Shown here: piece after piece, positions 12,736 to 23,686 of the stretch
Numbering within the stretch: the stretch's first letter is position 1
How the letters are laid out: each line of letters begins with the position of its first letter
Origin: Melastoma dodecandrum
Lineage: Eukaryota; Streptophyta; Magnoliopsida; Myrtales; Melastomataceae
Reading direction: 5' to 3'
DNA: 64,000 nucleotides
Assembly: GCA_029817715.1 (NCBI GenBank)
Contig: JARUPY010000539.1
Location: 6,609,501-6,673,500, forward strand
Program-made: the position numbers and the translations under genes
The notes under the pieces: model-generated
What the model was told of the DNA's origin: nothing
The model's database searches: none
Seen by the model: only the letters and a program-made list of their open reading frames with translations

Positions 12736-13075
12736 TTCCTCCATTTCTCTGCTTCCAACGCCGGCCTCCACATCTACGGTCCCCGTCACCTTGGCTTCTC
12801 CGCCTCCGACCCCGTCTTCTCTCTCCACGTCGCTCCGTTCTCTTGGCGGCAAGTCCGCCTGCAGAGGGGTCATCTCCATGCCCAAGAAGAGCGTATGTGA
12901 TCTGACCACCGCTGACCTCAAGGGCAAGAAGGTGTTCGTCGAGGCTGACCTCAACGTCCCCCTTGACGACAACCAGAACATCACCGACGACACCAAGGTT
13001 CGAGCCGCCATCCCCACCATCAAGTACCTCACCCAGAACGGTGCCCAAGTCATCCTCTCCAGCCACTTGGTCCCT
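12736..13075 (+). pseudogene. Captured plastid phosphoglycerate kinase fragment (transit peptide and N-domain start)
   Basis: The segment contains a serine-rich transit-peptide-like stretch, then [35 protein letters not shown] and QVILSSHL, which match the start of the N-domain of plant chloroplast PGK. The fragment stops at a GT where PGK genes place an intron, before the usual GRPKG. A frameshift lies within the transit-peptide part, and the conserved Arg of the VRADLNVPL motif is Glu here (VEADLNVPL), so it would be inactive. PGK converts 1,3-bisphosphoglycerate to 3-phosphoglycerate; this fragment cannot. Confidence 0.8.
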
Positions 13076-13139
13076 ATCCCTTTGCTGTTTCTTTCATTGA
13101 TTCCTTTTACTTGTGTGGCTGACCTAACTGACATTCTCT

Positions 13140-13275
13140 CCACCTCGACACGAAGATCAGCGTGAAAGTCGGGGGGCTGAAGAGCAAGAAGGTGGGGATA
13201 CGAGTCAACTGCGACGGGTTCAGGGGAGTTGTCCCTCCGAAGGGGAAGGCCCCGGTAGTGGCGTCCGTTGGTGAG
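13140..13275 (+). pseudogene. Captured LEA_2/NHL C-terminal fragment
   Basis: The reading frame gives [20 protein letters not shown], then GFRGVV, KGKAPVVASV and SKC, the typical C-terminal end of LEA_2/NHL proteins. It follows the remains of the PGK intron and probably comes from the same LEA_2 parent as the N-terminal fragment at 12540. After about 13275 the sequence becomes T-rich filler up to the right inverted repeat. Confidence 0.72.
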
Positions 13276-13895
13276 TCCAAGTGCACTATTGATTCTCGAT
13301 CTCAGAATCAATATCTGGAAATTCACCTTCTGATTTCTCTTTTTTGTAACTTTTTTTTTCTAAAAAAATGTAATAATATTTTTCACAAATCTAGTTTTGA
13401 TGCATTTTTAATTTCTTTTTTTGTTTTAATTTTATTTTTTTGAATTGTTTATTTTTAATTGGGATTTGTGGGTTTTCTTTTTTGTCCTTTTGTCCATGTC
13501 ATGCCCAGTCAGCACTTTAACGGGTGGACAGACGGAGTTAGTTGCCACATGTGCGCCATGTATGATTCCGTCAACTCATTCGCTTAACGGTGGTAAAAAT
13601 TGATATAACGGTCAAACGTTAGAATGCGTGATAATATTTTGAAAAGTTTAGGATAAATCAGAAAAAACATTCAAATTTTGGGTAGAATTTATCATTTGGG
13701 CATATAATTTTAGTCATATTTTAAAACTCTTCAAACTTCTTTTCATACAGCACACATTTTTATTTAACTTATTAACTGTTTCGAAATTTTAGTATTTAGG
13801 ACTTACAAATGTTTGAATGATAGAGAAATGAAATTCAAATACCAATCAGCTTTATAATTCCAAAATTACATGCACATGGTAGTTACCGTTGAAGG

Positions 13896-14603
13896 TTAGG
13901 TAGCTAGTGCTGTGCCCTTCTGTGCTTTCCGGTCCGCTGTGACCGTCGTGGCGGTGACATACAGGCCGTATGTCACCGCACTGAAGTATGTGAGGAGTGT
14001 GGAACTGACGACGACTAGCATTACGCCTGCTGTGAGGGGAGCGTACTTGCTCCCACAATTGAGCTTCCCGAGCTTGATCTGCACAACCACGACCATGGAA
14101 AGGACCAGGAAGATGCACCCGATCATCGTGCCGTAGATTGCGAGGTAGAACCCAGCGAGGGCGACCGGCTGCCGGTGGGGGTTTGAGTACCCCTTCATCT
14201 CGTATACGTAGATGATGATATTAGCAGCCTTGCCGATGAACGCGGAGAATACGAAGAAGCTGAACGAGGTGATCTCGAAGAACACGAGCTGCTTCCTGAG
14301 GGTTGCATCGGGATCGCAGGCCGCCTTCTCCTCGAGGCTTCGGACCTGCCCCGGGGTGGCGAGCGACAGCCCAACAAACATCGCGACAGTGAACCACGAG
14401 TTTAGGCTCACGATCTCACTCAGCACCTTTCGGAAATACTTCTTCTCGTCCATCCCTGTCATCGCCGCGGTGCTCTCTGCTGTCACACTGAAAGACACGA
14501 CACAACAAGAAGCAATGAATCCTACAGGCAGCATAACGAAACCTGACCAAATTGCAATATCGGTAGCATATGGCATAGGCGTGGTGGTACCCGGTCGATC
14601 CAT
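13896..14603 (-). CDS. Small multi-span membrane protein, possibly MEE60-like
   Basis: Intronless ORF of 235 residues starting at an ATG at 14603. It has about four hydrophobic spans: near residues 17-40 (IAIWSGFVMLPVGFIASCCV), 65-83, 105-125, and two C-terminal spans around 150-175 and 190-215. Motifs TGMDEKKYFRKVL, NSWFTVAMFVGLSLATPGQ and QIKLGKLNCGSKYAPLTAG resemble an uncharacterised plant membrane family that I recall as MEE60-like; I am not certain of that name and assign no function. The frame is intact and GC-rich compared with its surroundings, which supports a real gene. It lies between the Pack-MULE and the protease pseudogene. Confidence 0.68.
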   Translation of the reverse strand: MDRPGTTTPMPYATDIAIWSGFVMLPVGFIASCCVVSFSVTAESTAAMTGMDEKKYFRKVLSEIVSLNSWFTVAMFVGLSLATPGQVRSLEEKAACDPDATLRKQLVFFEITSFSFFVFSAFIGKAANIIIYVYEMKGYSNPHRQPVALAGFYLAIYGTMIGCIFLVLSMVVVVQIKLGKLNCGSKYAPLTAGVMLVVVSSTLLTYFSAVTYGLYVTATTVTADRKAQKGTALAT

Positions 14604-14954
14604 CGGCCATAGCCGGAGGAATGCTTGTCCGAGGATGCAGGGGAAGAACGAGGTTTGGTCGGGGATTTAAGGAGGAAGTCTGAGGAGGAAACCATGCCCA
14701 CGGAGACACAAGCCTTCAAATATAGATGTTGACACAACCGGGTGAGAGTTTTGTCCGAATTCAATAATATAATATCTACCCAAAAATCAGTTTCTTCCAC
14801 GAATTCTCTTATTCCTTACACAGGGGGCCAGGTGATGGGAGGTCACCATTAACATATTATTGCACGTAGAATTTCATTACACGTGTCCATTCCACGAAAT
14901 CGAGTCGAATTGGGGAAAGCAACGTTTTCCTACCTTTCACACCCCCATTCATGT
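14604..14954. other. Upstream region of the membrane-protein gene
   Basis: No credible coding exon. This is the presumed promoter and leader of the minus-strand gene ending at 13896; I found no convincing TATA box. The antisense open frames here are shadows. Confidence 0.4.
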
Positions 14955-17564
14955 TGCCTTTATCACCTCAGTTTGTTGACGAAGGCCGCGGAGACCATGG
15001 TGTTCATGCCGCACATGCCCTGTCCGCGGCGCAGCCGGTAATAACCGTGCTCGCCCCACCGCTTCCCCCCCGAGTTCTTCATGACCCAGTATGGCCAATT
15101 CCCGGGTTGGAGGATGGAGTAGCCTTTGGAGCCGTATCCGACAGGCAGCACCCAGCACCCTGTGATTGACACACCTCTTGCCGCAGATGAACGGACAGGA
15201 CACACTATGTTTGCATGAAGATTGTGTTCAGCCCCACCAAGTTAACAGCCACAATCGAAGACTAATAACACATTTTGCTCTCTCTGATCACAAATGACTA
15301 AGAGGTTGCGATTTCGATGACTGCTTACAGGCAAGGGAACCCGTTTCACAAGGTGAGAAGCAATCTGCTCATCGTAAACGGATATCATGGTGAAATTTTG
15401 CCACCTTGACTGCAATCTTGCCTCGATCGAACATGCATCCACCTCATTTCCCTGTATAAAGATACGAACTCTCCTCTTGCAGCCCACCTGCTTTCTATCA
15501 GGTATCGGTACACTTTGGTCATGAGCCCCTCGCAGCAACCACTGTCACATACCTGTCTTCTGGTTCAGGTTACACTAGACGCGGAAAAAGGAAAGCCAAT
15601 TGGAAATTGTGAGAGAAAGCAACGCAGATAATGGGATAAATCTACTCGATTCAAGAGACTGAATCGTGTTATAGCAATTGATAAGCTGCTGCTCGTTGAG
15701 ATCAGGGAGCTTTCTGTCGATATATTACGTGAAAATGATTTATAAGAGAATATGGTCAGCGTGGGAATTCAATGGAAAATGGCAAAAAGAAATAAATTAC
15801 GCTTGCATTAATAGGAAGGAATTCACATACAAGAATATCCTACAAACAAAAAATAGTCACTTATAACCATTACAAAAGAGCACAAATGATTGATGTAAAG
15901 AAACAACAGTAACCCACCCGCGACAACCTCATCTGATGAAAGTTGCCTTAGAAACACAATGATAGGGTGTCCCTGGATGTCAAATAATTGAATAAGGGAT
16001 CGAAGTGAAGGGATAGGAAGTGAGGAAAAGAGAGGAAAATGCATGCATTATTAACGACCAATTTGGACTTAATGAATTGATAATTATTTGTTTATAACAA
16101 AATTACCTCTTTTATATTTTCGCAAGAGCCATTGAATGATTAGAGACATGTGTATATCGATCATCAGGTTGATTTTAAACAAGCACTTTTGTTTTTATAA
16201 AAATTGTGTCTAGATCGTGGTTAGGTAGTTTTTTCATTGCTTTGTCATCATGGTCCCATCGGCTCGATTACTTTCATCATGAAACATGTCTAGTTTCTTG
16301 ACGTCACACTTTCCTTACTACCCTTACTTGAAACGTTCTCCTGACTGCAACCTTTCTTAAATGGACGAACCTATTTTGAATTAAGTCCAATCTCTTAAAA
16401 TTCTGTGTGCAAACGATGTATTGGCCGGCCGTCAAGTGCACAACAACACTATTCCTGAATTTAAACTAACGATTCTTCTCTTGTAGGGATAGTGCTTAGA
16501 CCGTGGCTGGGTGGTTCTCTGTTGGTGGAGATCATCTCGACCATACGAATATCTTCTTGAGTTTTTCTATCTGCTGCCATCTATTCAAATCTTAAATGTC
16601 GTCACGTAGACATTTCCTCGAGTTCCTCTACGGTCATTATCGTATTCTTATCGAGTTTCCATAACGACTAGTAATCTAAAGTGCCATTATTATCGATGGT
16701 CATTCTCGATTTTTTCTAATGGATTTTATCTTTTTATCTCGAGTACCTGCTGCTTTTTTTACTCGAGTTCTAAAGAAAAATGAGCTTCCGGATTTCCACT
16801 CAACTCGAGTTGATCACATCTCGAAAGGTGCCATCAATCTCATGAGTTATCTTAAATGAATGGTTTGTCCTCGAATTAATCTGGATTCTCGAAATTGTAA
16901 TGTGAAAACACTTTCATGTGGTGACAAAATTGGCACCTTCTGTTGCTCCTGTCGTGTTGAAAACCCAACTTGCGCCACATATACCATGCACCATCGGGCA
17001 TTACATGATAATCACTTCCGCCACCACATCGAATTGGGAACGAACCCAATCCGAAGTTACTACTCCGAGCAAACTATACCTGCATTTTGACCTCTGTGAC
17101 AGCCCTTTTCTCCCGTCAATCGAACCTCTCCGGTAACACACCAACATCCGTCTCACCATCGCCGCCTCTTCCCTCTATATAATCCCCTGGAATGGCACCC
17201 GTGTCGTCTTTTTTACTCCAGCATAGAAACTCTCAAACTCCTCTTTAGAAAGATCCGAGAAGGACTTGACCGACCCCATACTTTACTGTAACAATTGATG
17301 CTCTGCCGCATAAGCCAGGTTCCTCGTGAATATCCCAAGTCGGTGCAGGTACTTCTCTCGGGACGGGTAGCTCTTGCTATACTTCTTGATGAAGGAGAAA
17401 AACCTCCCCTCTGTCGAATCGAGACCATGTCGACCATCATAAACGACGTCATCGGCCTTTGACTCCACTTCTGTCCCCTGATGTATAGTTGAGCCATCTG
17501 AGAACTGGGAGCTTATGCAAGAGACGAAGAAGAGGACCAACATGACCGCAGCTCCATGGACCAT
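14955..17564 (-). pseudogene. Papain-family (RD19-type) cysteine protease pseudogene
   Basis: Minus-strand pieces follow the order of a plant RD19-like protease. At 17564-17280 there is a signal peptide (MVHGAAVMLVLFFVSC) and an I29 inhibitor prodomain (FFSFIKKYSKSYPSREKYL). A TAA stop then precedes SFSDLSKEEFESFYAGV. At about 16930-16970 is the active-site region ICGASWVFNTTGATEGANF, in which the position of the catalytic Cys (CGSCW in the family) is Ser. At 15545-15290 are a GLMTKVYRYLIES-like part and NFTMISVYDEQIASHLV. At 15185-14960 are the His region (VNH), VGYGSKGY and YWVMKNSGGKRWGEHGYY. Several frameshifts and stops separate these. Functional members are vacuolar proteases; this copy is clearly dead. 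Confidence 0.85.
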
Positions 17565-18997
17565 CGACGTTGTTGGCGACGAAATCGCAACACGTCAAAT
17601 ATATTTGACATGAACAACGTAGTGGTTTAGAATTTGGTCGCCGATAATCGAAAAATAAAATGAAAATATTCACAAAGTGACATTTACGAAAAGTACAAAA
17701 GCTTACCGCCACGAATAATGACGAAGAACGGAAAAACTAAAGTAAGAACGGCGAACAAATACTGGGGACTCCTCGTGAATCCTTGACTCAAAAAGATGAC
17801 CGGCGAGATCCAACTGTTGGTGACGATGCGATAGAACTAGGAGCAACAAAACCGATAACTGTGAACTGAGAACACAAAGACTCTATGGAAGTTATAGACA
17901 AACAATAACAATTTGGTCGTAGTCGAATGTCTAGGTACATTTTGAGAAAATCTTCATGTCTTTTATACTGAAGCTAGACGTCATTAAATGCATTGAGACG
18001 CGGGTCTCGACCTTAGATAGTTCCTAAAAAATAACTTCCTCTGATTTGTTTTAGTCTGCCTTATTGAATAAAACCTGATCGAGGCTGATCTGATTCGTTT
18101 TCTGTAGATTTTATATAGGTTCGTCTCTTTTTATAGATTTGTCGCTGATCTGAACTCTTTATCGTGATATAGTTTTCTTGTATACTCTTCATGGATAAGG
18201 AGACTATTCCCTCGTTGAAGAAGACAGTTCGTGTTGGTTAGTCTCGTTCGTGCTAAGAGGTGGTGGTTCTAAGACTAGGGGAATTTGAAACGTGCCAATC
18301 ATGCATGAAGGGAAAGGATGGACGGCTCGTCCATGTGGGACACTAAGGTCTTGGGTGGGTCTTGGGCTGTTGGGTCGGCGTTCCAAAGGATGACTGCGCC
18401 GTTATTGCCAATGCGGTCGGGACGGGAGCGGCGGGTGCGGCACCGCCTCGTGGGATGCCAACCAGAGGAATTTTGGCGATCAGCAAAGCCCATATTTCGC
18501 TGAACAGTAGTGGGCCGGTCGTGATACACGGGTTTTTATCACGATACAGGGATCGTGTCGTGATATTTTTTCTATCGTCCCTACACTTGTCAAAATCGAA
18601 GGAGAGAAAATGGAACACTTCTATTCCCGAAGAATGTTCAAAACTCAACAATAACTAATCAAAGTGCCAGCGTGGCGAGAGTTGTCCAAACAGGATCTCC
18701 CCCCTAGCCGCCACATGTTACGACCACCTTTTCCACTCTTCCGTGGTCATTAACAGTTTGTCGTTTTCCCCCAACCCCCGCTCTTTGGACCAATTGAATG
18801 CTTCCCCACTTCTTACTCTTCTCCCATCTCAGAGGGAGATCCCAAGGAATCTTCCCTTCCTAGCCTTCCCCATTATCTTCGCTCTGACAGAATAATACCC
18901 AATTTATAAAAAAGCTCTGGGAGGGAGCATCAGGGGAGTTGCCCACCAGGAAGTTTGATATTTTGACGTTTTAGTTCGGGAAAAAAGGGGGGAAATC
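17565..18997. other. Intergenic region between protease pseudogene and SPD1-like gene
   Basis: No gene recognised. The part at 18200-18680 is more GC-rich and has open frames on both strands without any family resemblance. A short direct echo (atcgtggttaggta / accgtggctgggtg) near 16210 and 16500 lies in the pseudogene body. The 250 bases before 18998 probably hold the SPD1-like promoter. Confidence 0.4.
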
Positions 18998-21900
18998 ATG
19001 AGGGCGTTAACCTCGGATCTGTTGCTGATCGACCTCAAGTTACCCACTTCGACGCCCGCGTGCCTTCAAGGTTCCGCCTTGCTCGATTCACCCTCCGCGG
19101 CATTCCGTCGAACACGTAGGGTGCGTAAGGGGGTGGTGGCCTCGGCGGCGCCGGGGTCGTCTTTTTGGGCGTCCGTGATCCGCAGGCCCGCTGATAGGTT
19201 CTCGGGGGGAAATGGGTCGGTACTGGATTTGAAGACCGGGGATTCGACGTCGTGGTGTGTGGTGGATGCGGAGCTGGAAATGTTTCTGGAGCTGTTGCCC
19301 TTGAGGATGAGGAGGGAGCTGAATAAGCATGAGGAAATTGGGGAGTTGATTGAGGTGGTTATGGATTTGGGACGGAAGCCTATTGCTAGGTTCCCTTCAG
19401 GGGATTGGGTGATTTCTGAGAGTCCGATTAAGGCGGATGATCTGAGGCATGCTATATCGAAGGTGGGAATTGGGTGACTGGTTTGCTTTGTTGAGGCAGT
19501 TATTAATAGCTTAATCAGTAGGCTGCCGGATGACAAATTTAACAAGTAAAATATGCATTCTGTCGTTATCATCGATGTGATTGTGGGATTCTAAAAGGTA
19601 GTCTTTTTTTGAGATCATTGTGTATTCAATAATCCTTGTCGTGCAGTTGCTTTGCCAGCCTTTCCAAAAGGGCAAAGTCTCTTATTTTAATGCCCATAAT
19701 GAAGTCATTCCTTTGAGAGTTTGTGCTGTCTGAACCAGCGCTATTGACTGAGATGCCATTTCGTTTCATTCCTTCGGGCAGGTGGGCGAGTTCTCAGATG
19801 ACAACAGGTCGGGTATTGATAGTTCGCTGCATCGTATAAGCGCCATCCGTAACCGCAAAAAGCAAATCATCGGTCTCACTTGTCGCGTAGGAAGAGCTGT
19901 CTCTGGAAGTGGTGAGACTATTCGCGACTTGGTAGAGGGAGGCCGGTCAATATTGGTCATTGGACCACCTGGAGTAGGCAAAACCACATTGATTAGGTAC
20001 TTTCCGAGTTTAAGTTTATCTCATTCATTGATGAGGTACTTCTCAAATTTTGATGAAGTAAATTGCAGAGTGTCTGACCACGCTTCTCTAATGCTGCCAC
20101 GTGAGATTGTTGTGGTGCCTCGTGAACCCATCTTGGTTTTTCATGCTAAGACACCTTCTTTATGGCAGGGAAATCGCTAGAATATTGGCGGATGAATACC
20201 AGAAGCGTGTAATTATAGTTGACACATCTAATGAGATTGGCGGTGATGGTGATGTTCCCCATTCAGGAATCGGCCGGGCAAGAAGAATGCAAGTTCCTAA
20301 TGTTCATTTGCAACATAATGTGAGAATGAAGAATGAGTTTGGTTTCATATTATTACCATGGTCGAATTTCTCATGCAATTGCAGGACTAACTCAATGGAT
20401 GGTTTTGTGAATTTTAGGTTATGATTGAAGCTGTTGAAAACCACATGCCTGAAACAATAATAATTGATGAAATTGGGACGGAGCTTGAAGCATTAGCTGC
20501 TAGCACTATTGCTCAAAGAGGAGTTCAGCTTGTTGGGACTGCTCATGGAATGACAATAGATAATATAATTAAGAACCCTTCTCTGCAGAGCCTCATTGGG
20601 GGAATAGAGGTGCCACTGAGATATGCTCTCTATCTGTTCTTTTTTTTGCTTTTTTTAATAGCCCATTCTTTTGAAAGTGTGTCTAGGCGACTAACAACTC
20701 ACGATTTTTCTGATTCAGAGTGTGACTTTGGGTGATGAGGAGGCAAGGAAAAGAAAAGTACAGAAAACAATTCTTGAGAGGAAAGGGCCTTCCACATTCA
20801 CGTGTGCTATTGAGATGATATCAAAAAATGAATGCCGTGTTCATCATCGACTTGATGCTAGTGTTGATGCTATATTGGCTGGTAATGCTCTTCCTTTCTA
20901 ATCTAAATTGATGCTTGGGGACATGTAAGTTATGATCTCGACGACGGTTCTGATTAATAGTTGTTCAACATGGAATCTCCCAGGAAAATCTCCTTTATTT
21001 GAAGTACGGCGCATGAATGGTGGAGACAGTGATTCTGTGGAAGATACTCCAGTGCTGATAACAGAAAATGCAGAACAAAACGAGTTGACTGGACTGGAAC
21101 ATTCGAGCAATTTAGTAGAGTCGGATGATGAAGAATTAGATCGTTTCTTTAGTAACCGTAAGACTCGGGACATCCGCCAATCCTCCACAAGGAAAAAGTC
21201 ACCGATTTGTGTCTACTCTTACAAGGTAAGCCGTTTGTTTGTGCTTTAAGGTGCATGCTTATGCCGAGAACTTGTGAATCTATGAGACAAATATATTATA
21301 ATGAATATATATGATTGGCAATTGTTGCATAGATTCTTGATACGGATATATTAGAAGTGGTTGCCGCCATGGGTCTCGAGGAACAAATAGATGTCACGGA
21401 TGACATTGGAGCGGCAGACGTAATCCTGGCCTGCAATTCTGAAATGAAGACGAATCCCTGGATCAGAGACATCGCCAAATTTCATCAGTTGCCTGTTTTT
21501 GTGATAAAGGTTTTCAGCTCAAGCCCTTCTGCTATTTTTCCTGGTTGGTTAGCGAATTCCATTTTAGCTGGTTACTTCACTCCTGGTTCCTACTTTGCAG
21601 TCAAATACCATGGCTCAGATGGTCAAGGCCCTTCGGATGATCCTAGGGAGGGGTACAAAGAGATCCGCTCAAAAGCAGACAGGGGAAATGTATGACGACA
21701 TTGAAGTAGAAGACGATGCTCCGAAAAGAAAGCCTTCACTCGAGGAGATCGATGCGCTAGAGGTGAAAATCCCTTAAACTTTTAACAGCATCTAACCTGA
21801 ATGCTAGTTCATAACCGGATTTTCCGTTTTATTTTAGGAGGTAAGACTTGCAATCGAGTACATTGTGATTCCTGGAGGGGAGCCGGTGGAGCTGCTTCCG

Positions 21901-22134
21901 AGACGATCAGACATCATCGCCAGGCAACTCGAGCTCGTGGAGAGCTATCAGTTATCAGCCGAGAACTCAGGCACCGAGCTGTACCCCCGGCTGCAGATTC
22001 TCCCGCTGAGGCTAAACAAGAAAGCTTCGAACCTCTCTAAATCTAGCTCAACTGGTCGGAGAAGCCCTGACACGAAACCTATGAGATCCGGGGGTGGCAC
22101 GAGCGTGAACAGGCTGCCCCTGTTACCGGAGTAA
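18998..22134 (+). CDS. SPD1: SPD1-like plastid P-loop ATPase (ycf45 / SpoIIIAA-type)
   Basis: Nine exons: 18998-19462, 19782-19996, 20169-20319, 20418-20609, 20719-20881, 20984-21225, 21333-21509, 21601-21762, 21838-22134. All phases close, giving about 687 residues. The N terminus is Ser/Arg-rich without acidic residues for its first part, as in a chloroplast transit peptide. Exon 2 carries the Walker A motif GPPGVGKTT; exon 4 carries Walker B ([10 protein letters not shown]) and [15 protein letters not shown]. Exons 3 ([19 protein letters not shown]) and 4 are typical of the ycf45/SpoIIIAA ATPase family, whose Arabidopsis member SEEDLING PLASTID DEVELOPMENT 1 is needed for plastid development in seedlings. 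The C terminus is Ser/Arg-rich. Name is by family resemblance; the biochemical role is not known from sequence. Confidence 0.88.
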
Positions 22135-22454
22135 CCAACCTCAGTCGTCGGCTGTGCATATGACAAGAGCTGATTCAACTCAAGTTGGAGTACCCACAAT
22201 GTATTGTACAGTAAAAGAAATTTCACAGCACTAATATAAAAGAAAAATTCAATGTATATGAAACTATTTATTGCAATATAGTTGGAAAATATTAAGTAAT
22301 GTATGTTAATGATTCATTTGGGATATGGACGGAAGCGAGGCCTCACGGTAAGAAAGATGCAGCTCGACACAGCTTACCCTAGCCAAGGACTCCCTCTCCC
22401 GGGTATATAAGTTCAATCCGTCAAATTGATTAGTCGGTTAATTAATCGTCCTAG

Positions 22455-22580
22455 GTTTTCTACCTGCAATCCGCTTCGGACAAGAATTACAAGATTTTCG
22501 TGGGCGGTCTTTCTTGGGACATACCGGAGCGACAGCTGGAACGAAGGTTCGATCGGTTCGGGAAAATCGTCGAGTGTCAG
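22455..22580 (+). pseudogene. Orphan RRM exon of an RZ-1-like RNA-binding protein
   Basis: A 42-codon stretch contains KNYKIFVGGLSWDIPERQL and FGKIVECQ, the first half of an RNA-recognition motif with RNP2 (KIFVGGL), followed by a GT donor at 22581. This matches exon 1 of plant RZ-1B/C-type glycine-rich proteins, where RNP1 (RGFGFITF) begins the next exon. No second half is present downstream in the window. There is no in-frame ATG: a stop (TAG at 22452) precedes it, and a candidate upstream mini-exon (ATG at 22325, donor at 22348) would join in the wrong frame. The rest of the gene has been lost or moved beyond the transposon block. Confidence 0.7.
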
Positions 22581-22913
22581 GTACTTCGGGGGTTTTCCGA
22601 CGGATGATCCTCGGGTCACAATAAGACATTGCTAATTTTGATTTTGTGTATGTGTGGCCGAAGGAATTTGCCTGTCTAGGTTTAGGTGCGTTGGGAAGGT
22701 CTCTGATTTTTAGGTTTGTACGGATGTACGTTTGTTTTAAAACAAATTCGTCAAAAACTGTCCGAGTTTCCAAAATTACGTCAATACCGTAAAAACGCGC
22801 CCCCCAAATAATAAAGAGGGCGGGTTTTGAATGGGCAAAACCCGCCCTTGTAACACTTAAAAAAAAAAGAAGATTTCGGGGGCGGGTTTTCATAAATAAA
22901 TAAAACTCACCCC

Positions 22914-22975
22914 TCTAGCTTAGTCGGTTAAAGTATTTCCTTAATTTGTGATAGGTCTTGGGTTCGATTCCTCTT
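22914..22975 (+). repeat. tRNA-like module, left arm of foldback MITE
   Basis: An A-box-like TAGCTTAGTCGG and, about 40 bases later, a B-box-like GGTTCGATTCC occur in tRNA order. The cloverleaf is incomplete, so this is tRNA-derived rather than a tRNA gene. Confidence 0.55.
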
Positions 22976-23033
22976 AACAACAACTTTGATTAATTTTTTT
23001 TCAAAAAACTTAAAAATTTTCATCCTAATAGAA

Positions 23034-23095
23034 ATCGAACCCAAGACCTCTCGCAAACTCGGAAATATTTTTACCGACTCAGCTAGAGGGGGGCG
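23034..23095 (-). repeat. tRNA-like module, right arm of foldback MITE
   Basis: Inverted counterpart of the module at 22914-22975: on the minus strand it reads TAGCTGAGTCGG, a spacer, then GGTTCGATTTC. The two modules face each other across about 60 bases of AT-rich loop. Confidence 0.55.
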
Positions 23096-23686
23096 GGTTT
23101 TGAAAACCCGCCCCTCGGATAACTTTATTTTTTTTTAAGTGCTCGAGGGGCGGGTTTTGAGAACCCGCCCCTGTCATTTTACACGCGCCCCATTGACGAT
23201 ATTGAGGTAATTTACGAAACTCGGACAGTTTTTGACGAATTTTTTTAAAAACGAACTGTACATCCGTACAAACCTCTCTGATTTTTTGTTCGGAGTCTGA
23301 AATCAACCCAAGTTCGGTTTTTCCTTTTTGACGGTGAAGGATAGAGAGGTCACATCTGATTAGCTTTTTTGTGCTGTTTGGCATATAGGGTTGTTGTACG
23401 GAAGGGGATAGTTGTTAATGGCGATAGGCGGGGCGAGACGACAAGGCATAGCCCGTCAGAGGCGAGAGGCGAGGCGAAAGACGCTCAAAAGGCAATTTGT
23501 GTAAGGCGATTTGTGTATAAATAATAAAATGATTTCAAATAAAAAAGATGAAATGGATATATTAATCATCATCATTCATCATGTAAAATATTCTAATCAA
23601 GCATCCATAAAATCGAGATTATCATTCGAAGCTGATAAAACCACACTATCATTCCCACTAGAACTTTTGTAGCCTTCCGGGTTTTG

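Larger units (their letters stand above)
12318..13668. mobile_element. Pack-MULE carrying LEA_2/NHL and plastid PGK gene fragments
   Basis: Sequences at about 12318-12478 and 13503-13668 are inverted copies of each other (about 160 bp, with shared blocks such as CCTAAACTTTTCAAAATAT, CCGTTATATCAATTTT and GTTAAAGTGCTGACT). Between them lie coding-like, GC-rich fragments from two unrelated host genes and no transposase. That is the definition of a Pack-MULE. The outermost ends are degenerate, so I could not fix the target-site duplication or the terminal base. The order of captured pieces is LEA_2 N-terminal half, PGK first exon with part of its intron, then LEA_2 C-terminal piece. Confidence 0.82.
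22712..23275. mobile_element. Foldback MULE-type MITE, 564 bp, with 11-bp target duplication
   Basis: The element starts AGGTTTGTACGGATGTAC and ends with its exact reverse complement. Inverted similarity continues for about 100 bp on each side. It is flanked by the perfect 11-bp direct repeat CTCTGATTTTT at 22701-22711 and 23276-23286. Inside are smaller palindromes built on GGGCGGGTTTT / AAAACCCGCCC and an inverted pair of tRNA-like modules. It has no protein-coding capacity. The target duplication length and long inverted ends point to mobilisation by a Mutator-like transposase. Confidence 0.88.

Noticed and set aside
12667..13326. 219-codon minus-strand ORF across the Pack-MULE
   Set aside because: It is the antisense shadow of GC-rich captured LEA_2 and PGK fragments and has no family resemblance of its own.
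13912..14670. Plus-strand ORFs of 74 and 152 codons
   Set aside because: They mirror the intact minus-strand membrane-protein gene at 13896-14603; the minus frame has clear hydrophobic spans, these do not.
19066..19572. 168-codon minus-strand ORF
   Set aside because: Shadow of SPD1-like exon 1.
22325..22347. Mini first exon (ATGGACGGAAGC..) for the RZ-1-like gene
   Set aside because: Donor and ATG look good, but joining to the acceptor at 22454 puts the RRM out of frame; kept only as a note.
22438..22893. 151-codon minus-strand ORF over the RRM exon and MITE
   Set aside because: It crosses the MITE boundary and target duplication and has no recognisable domain.
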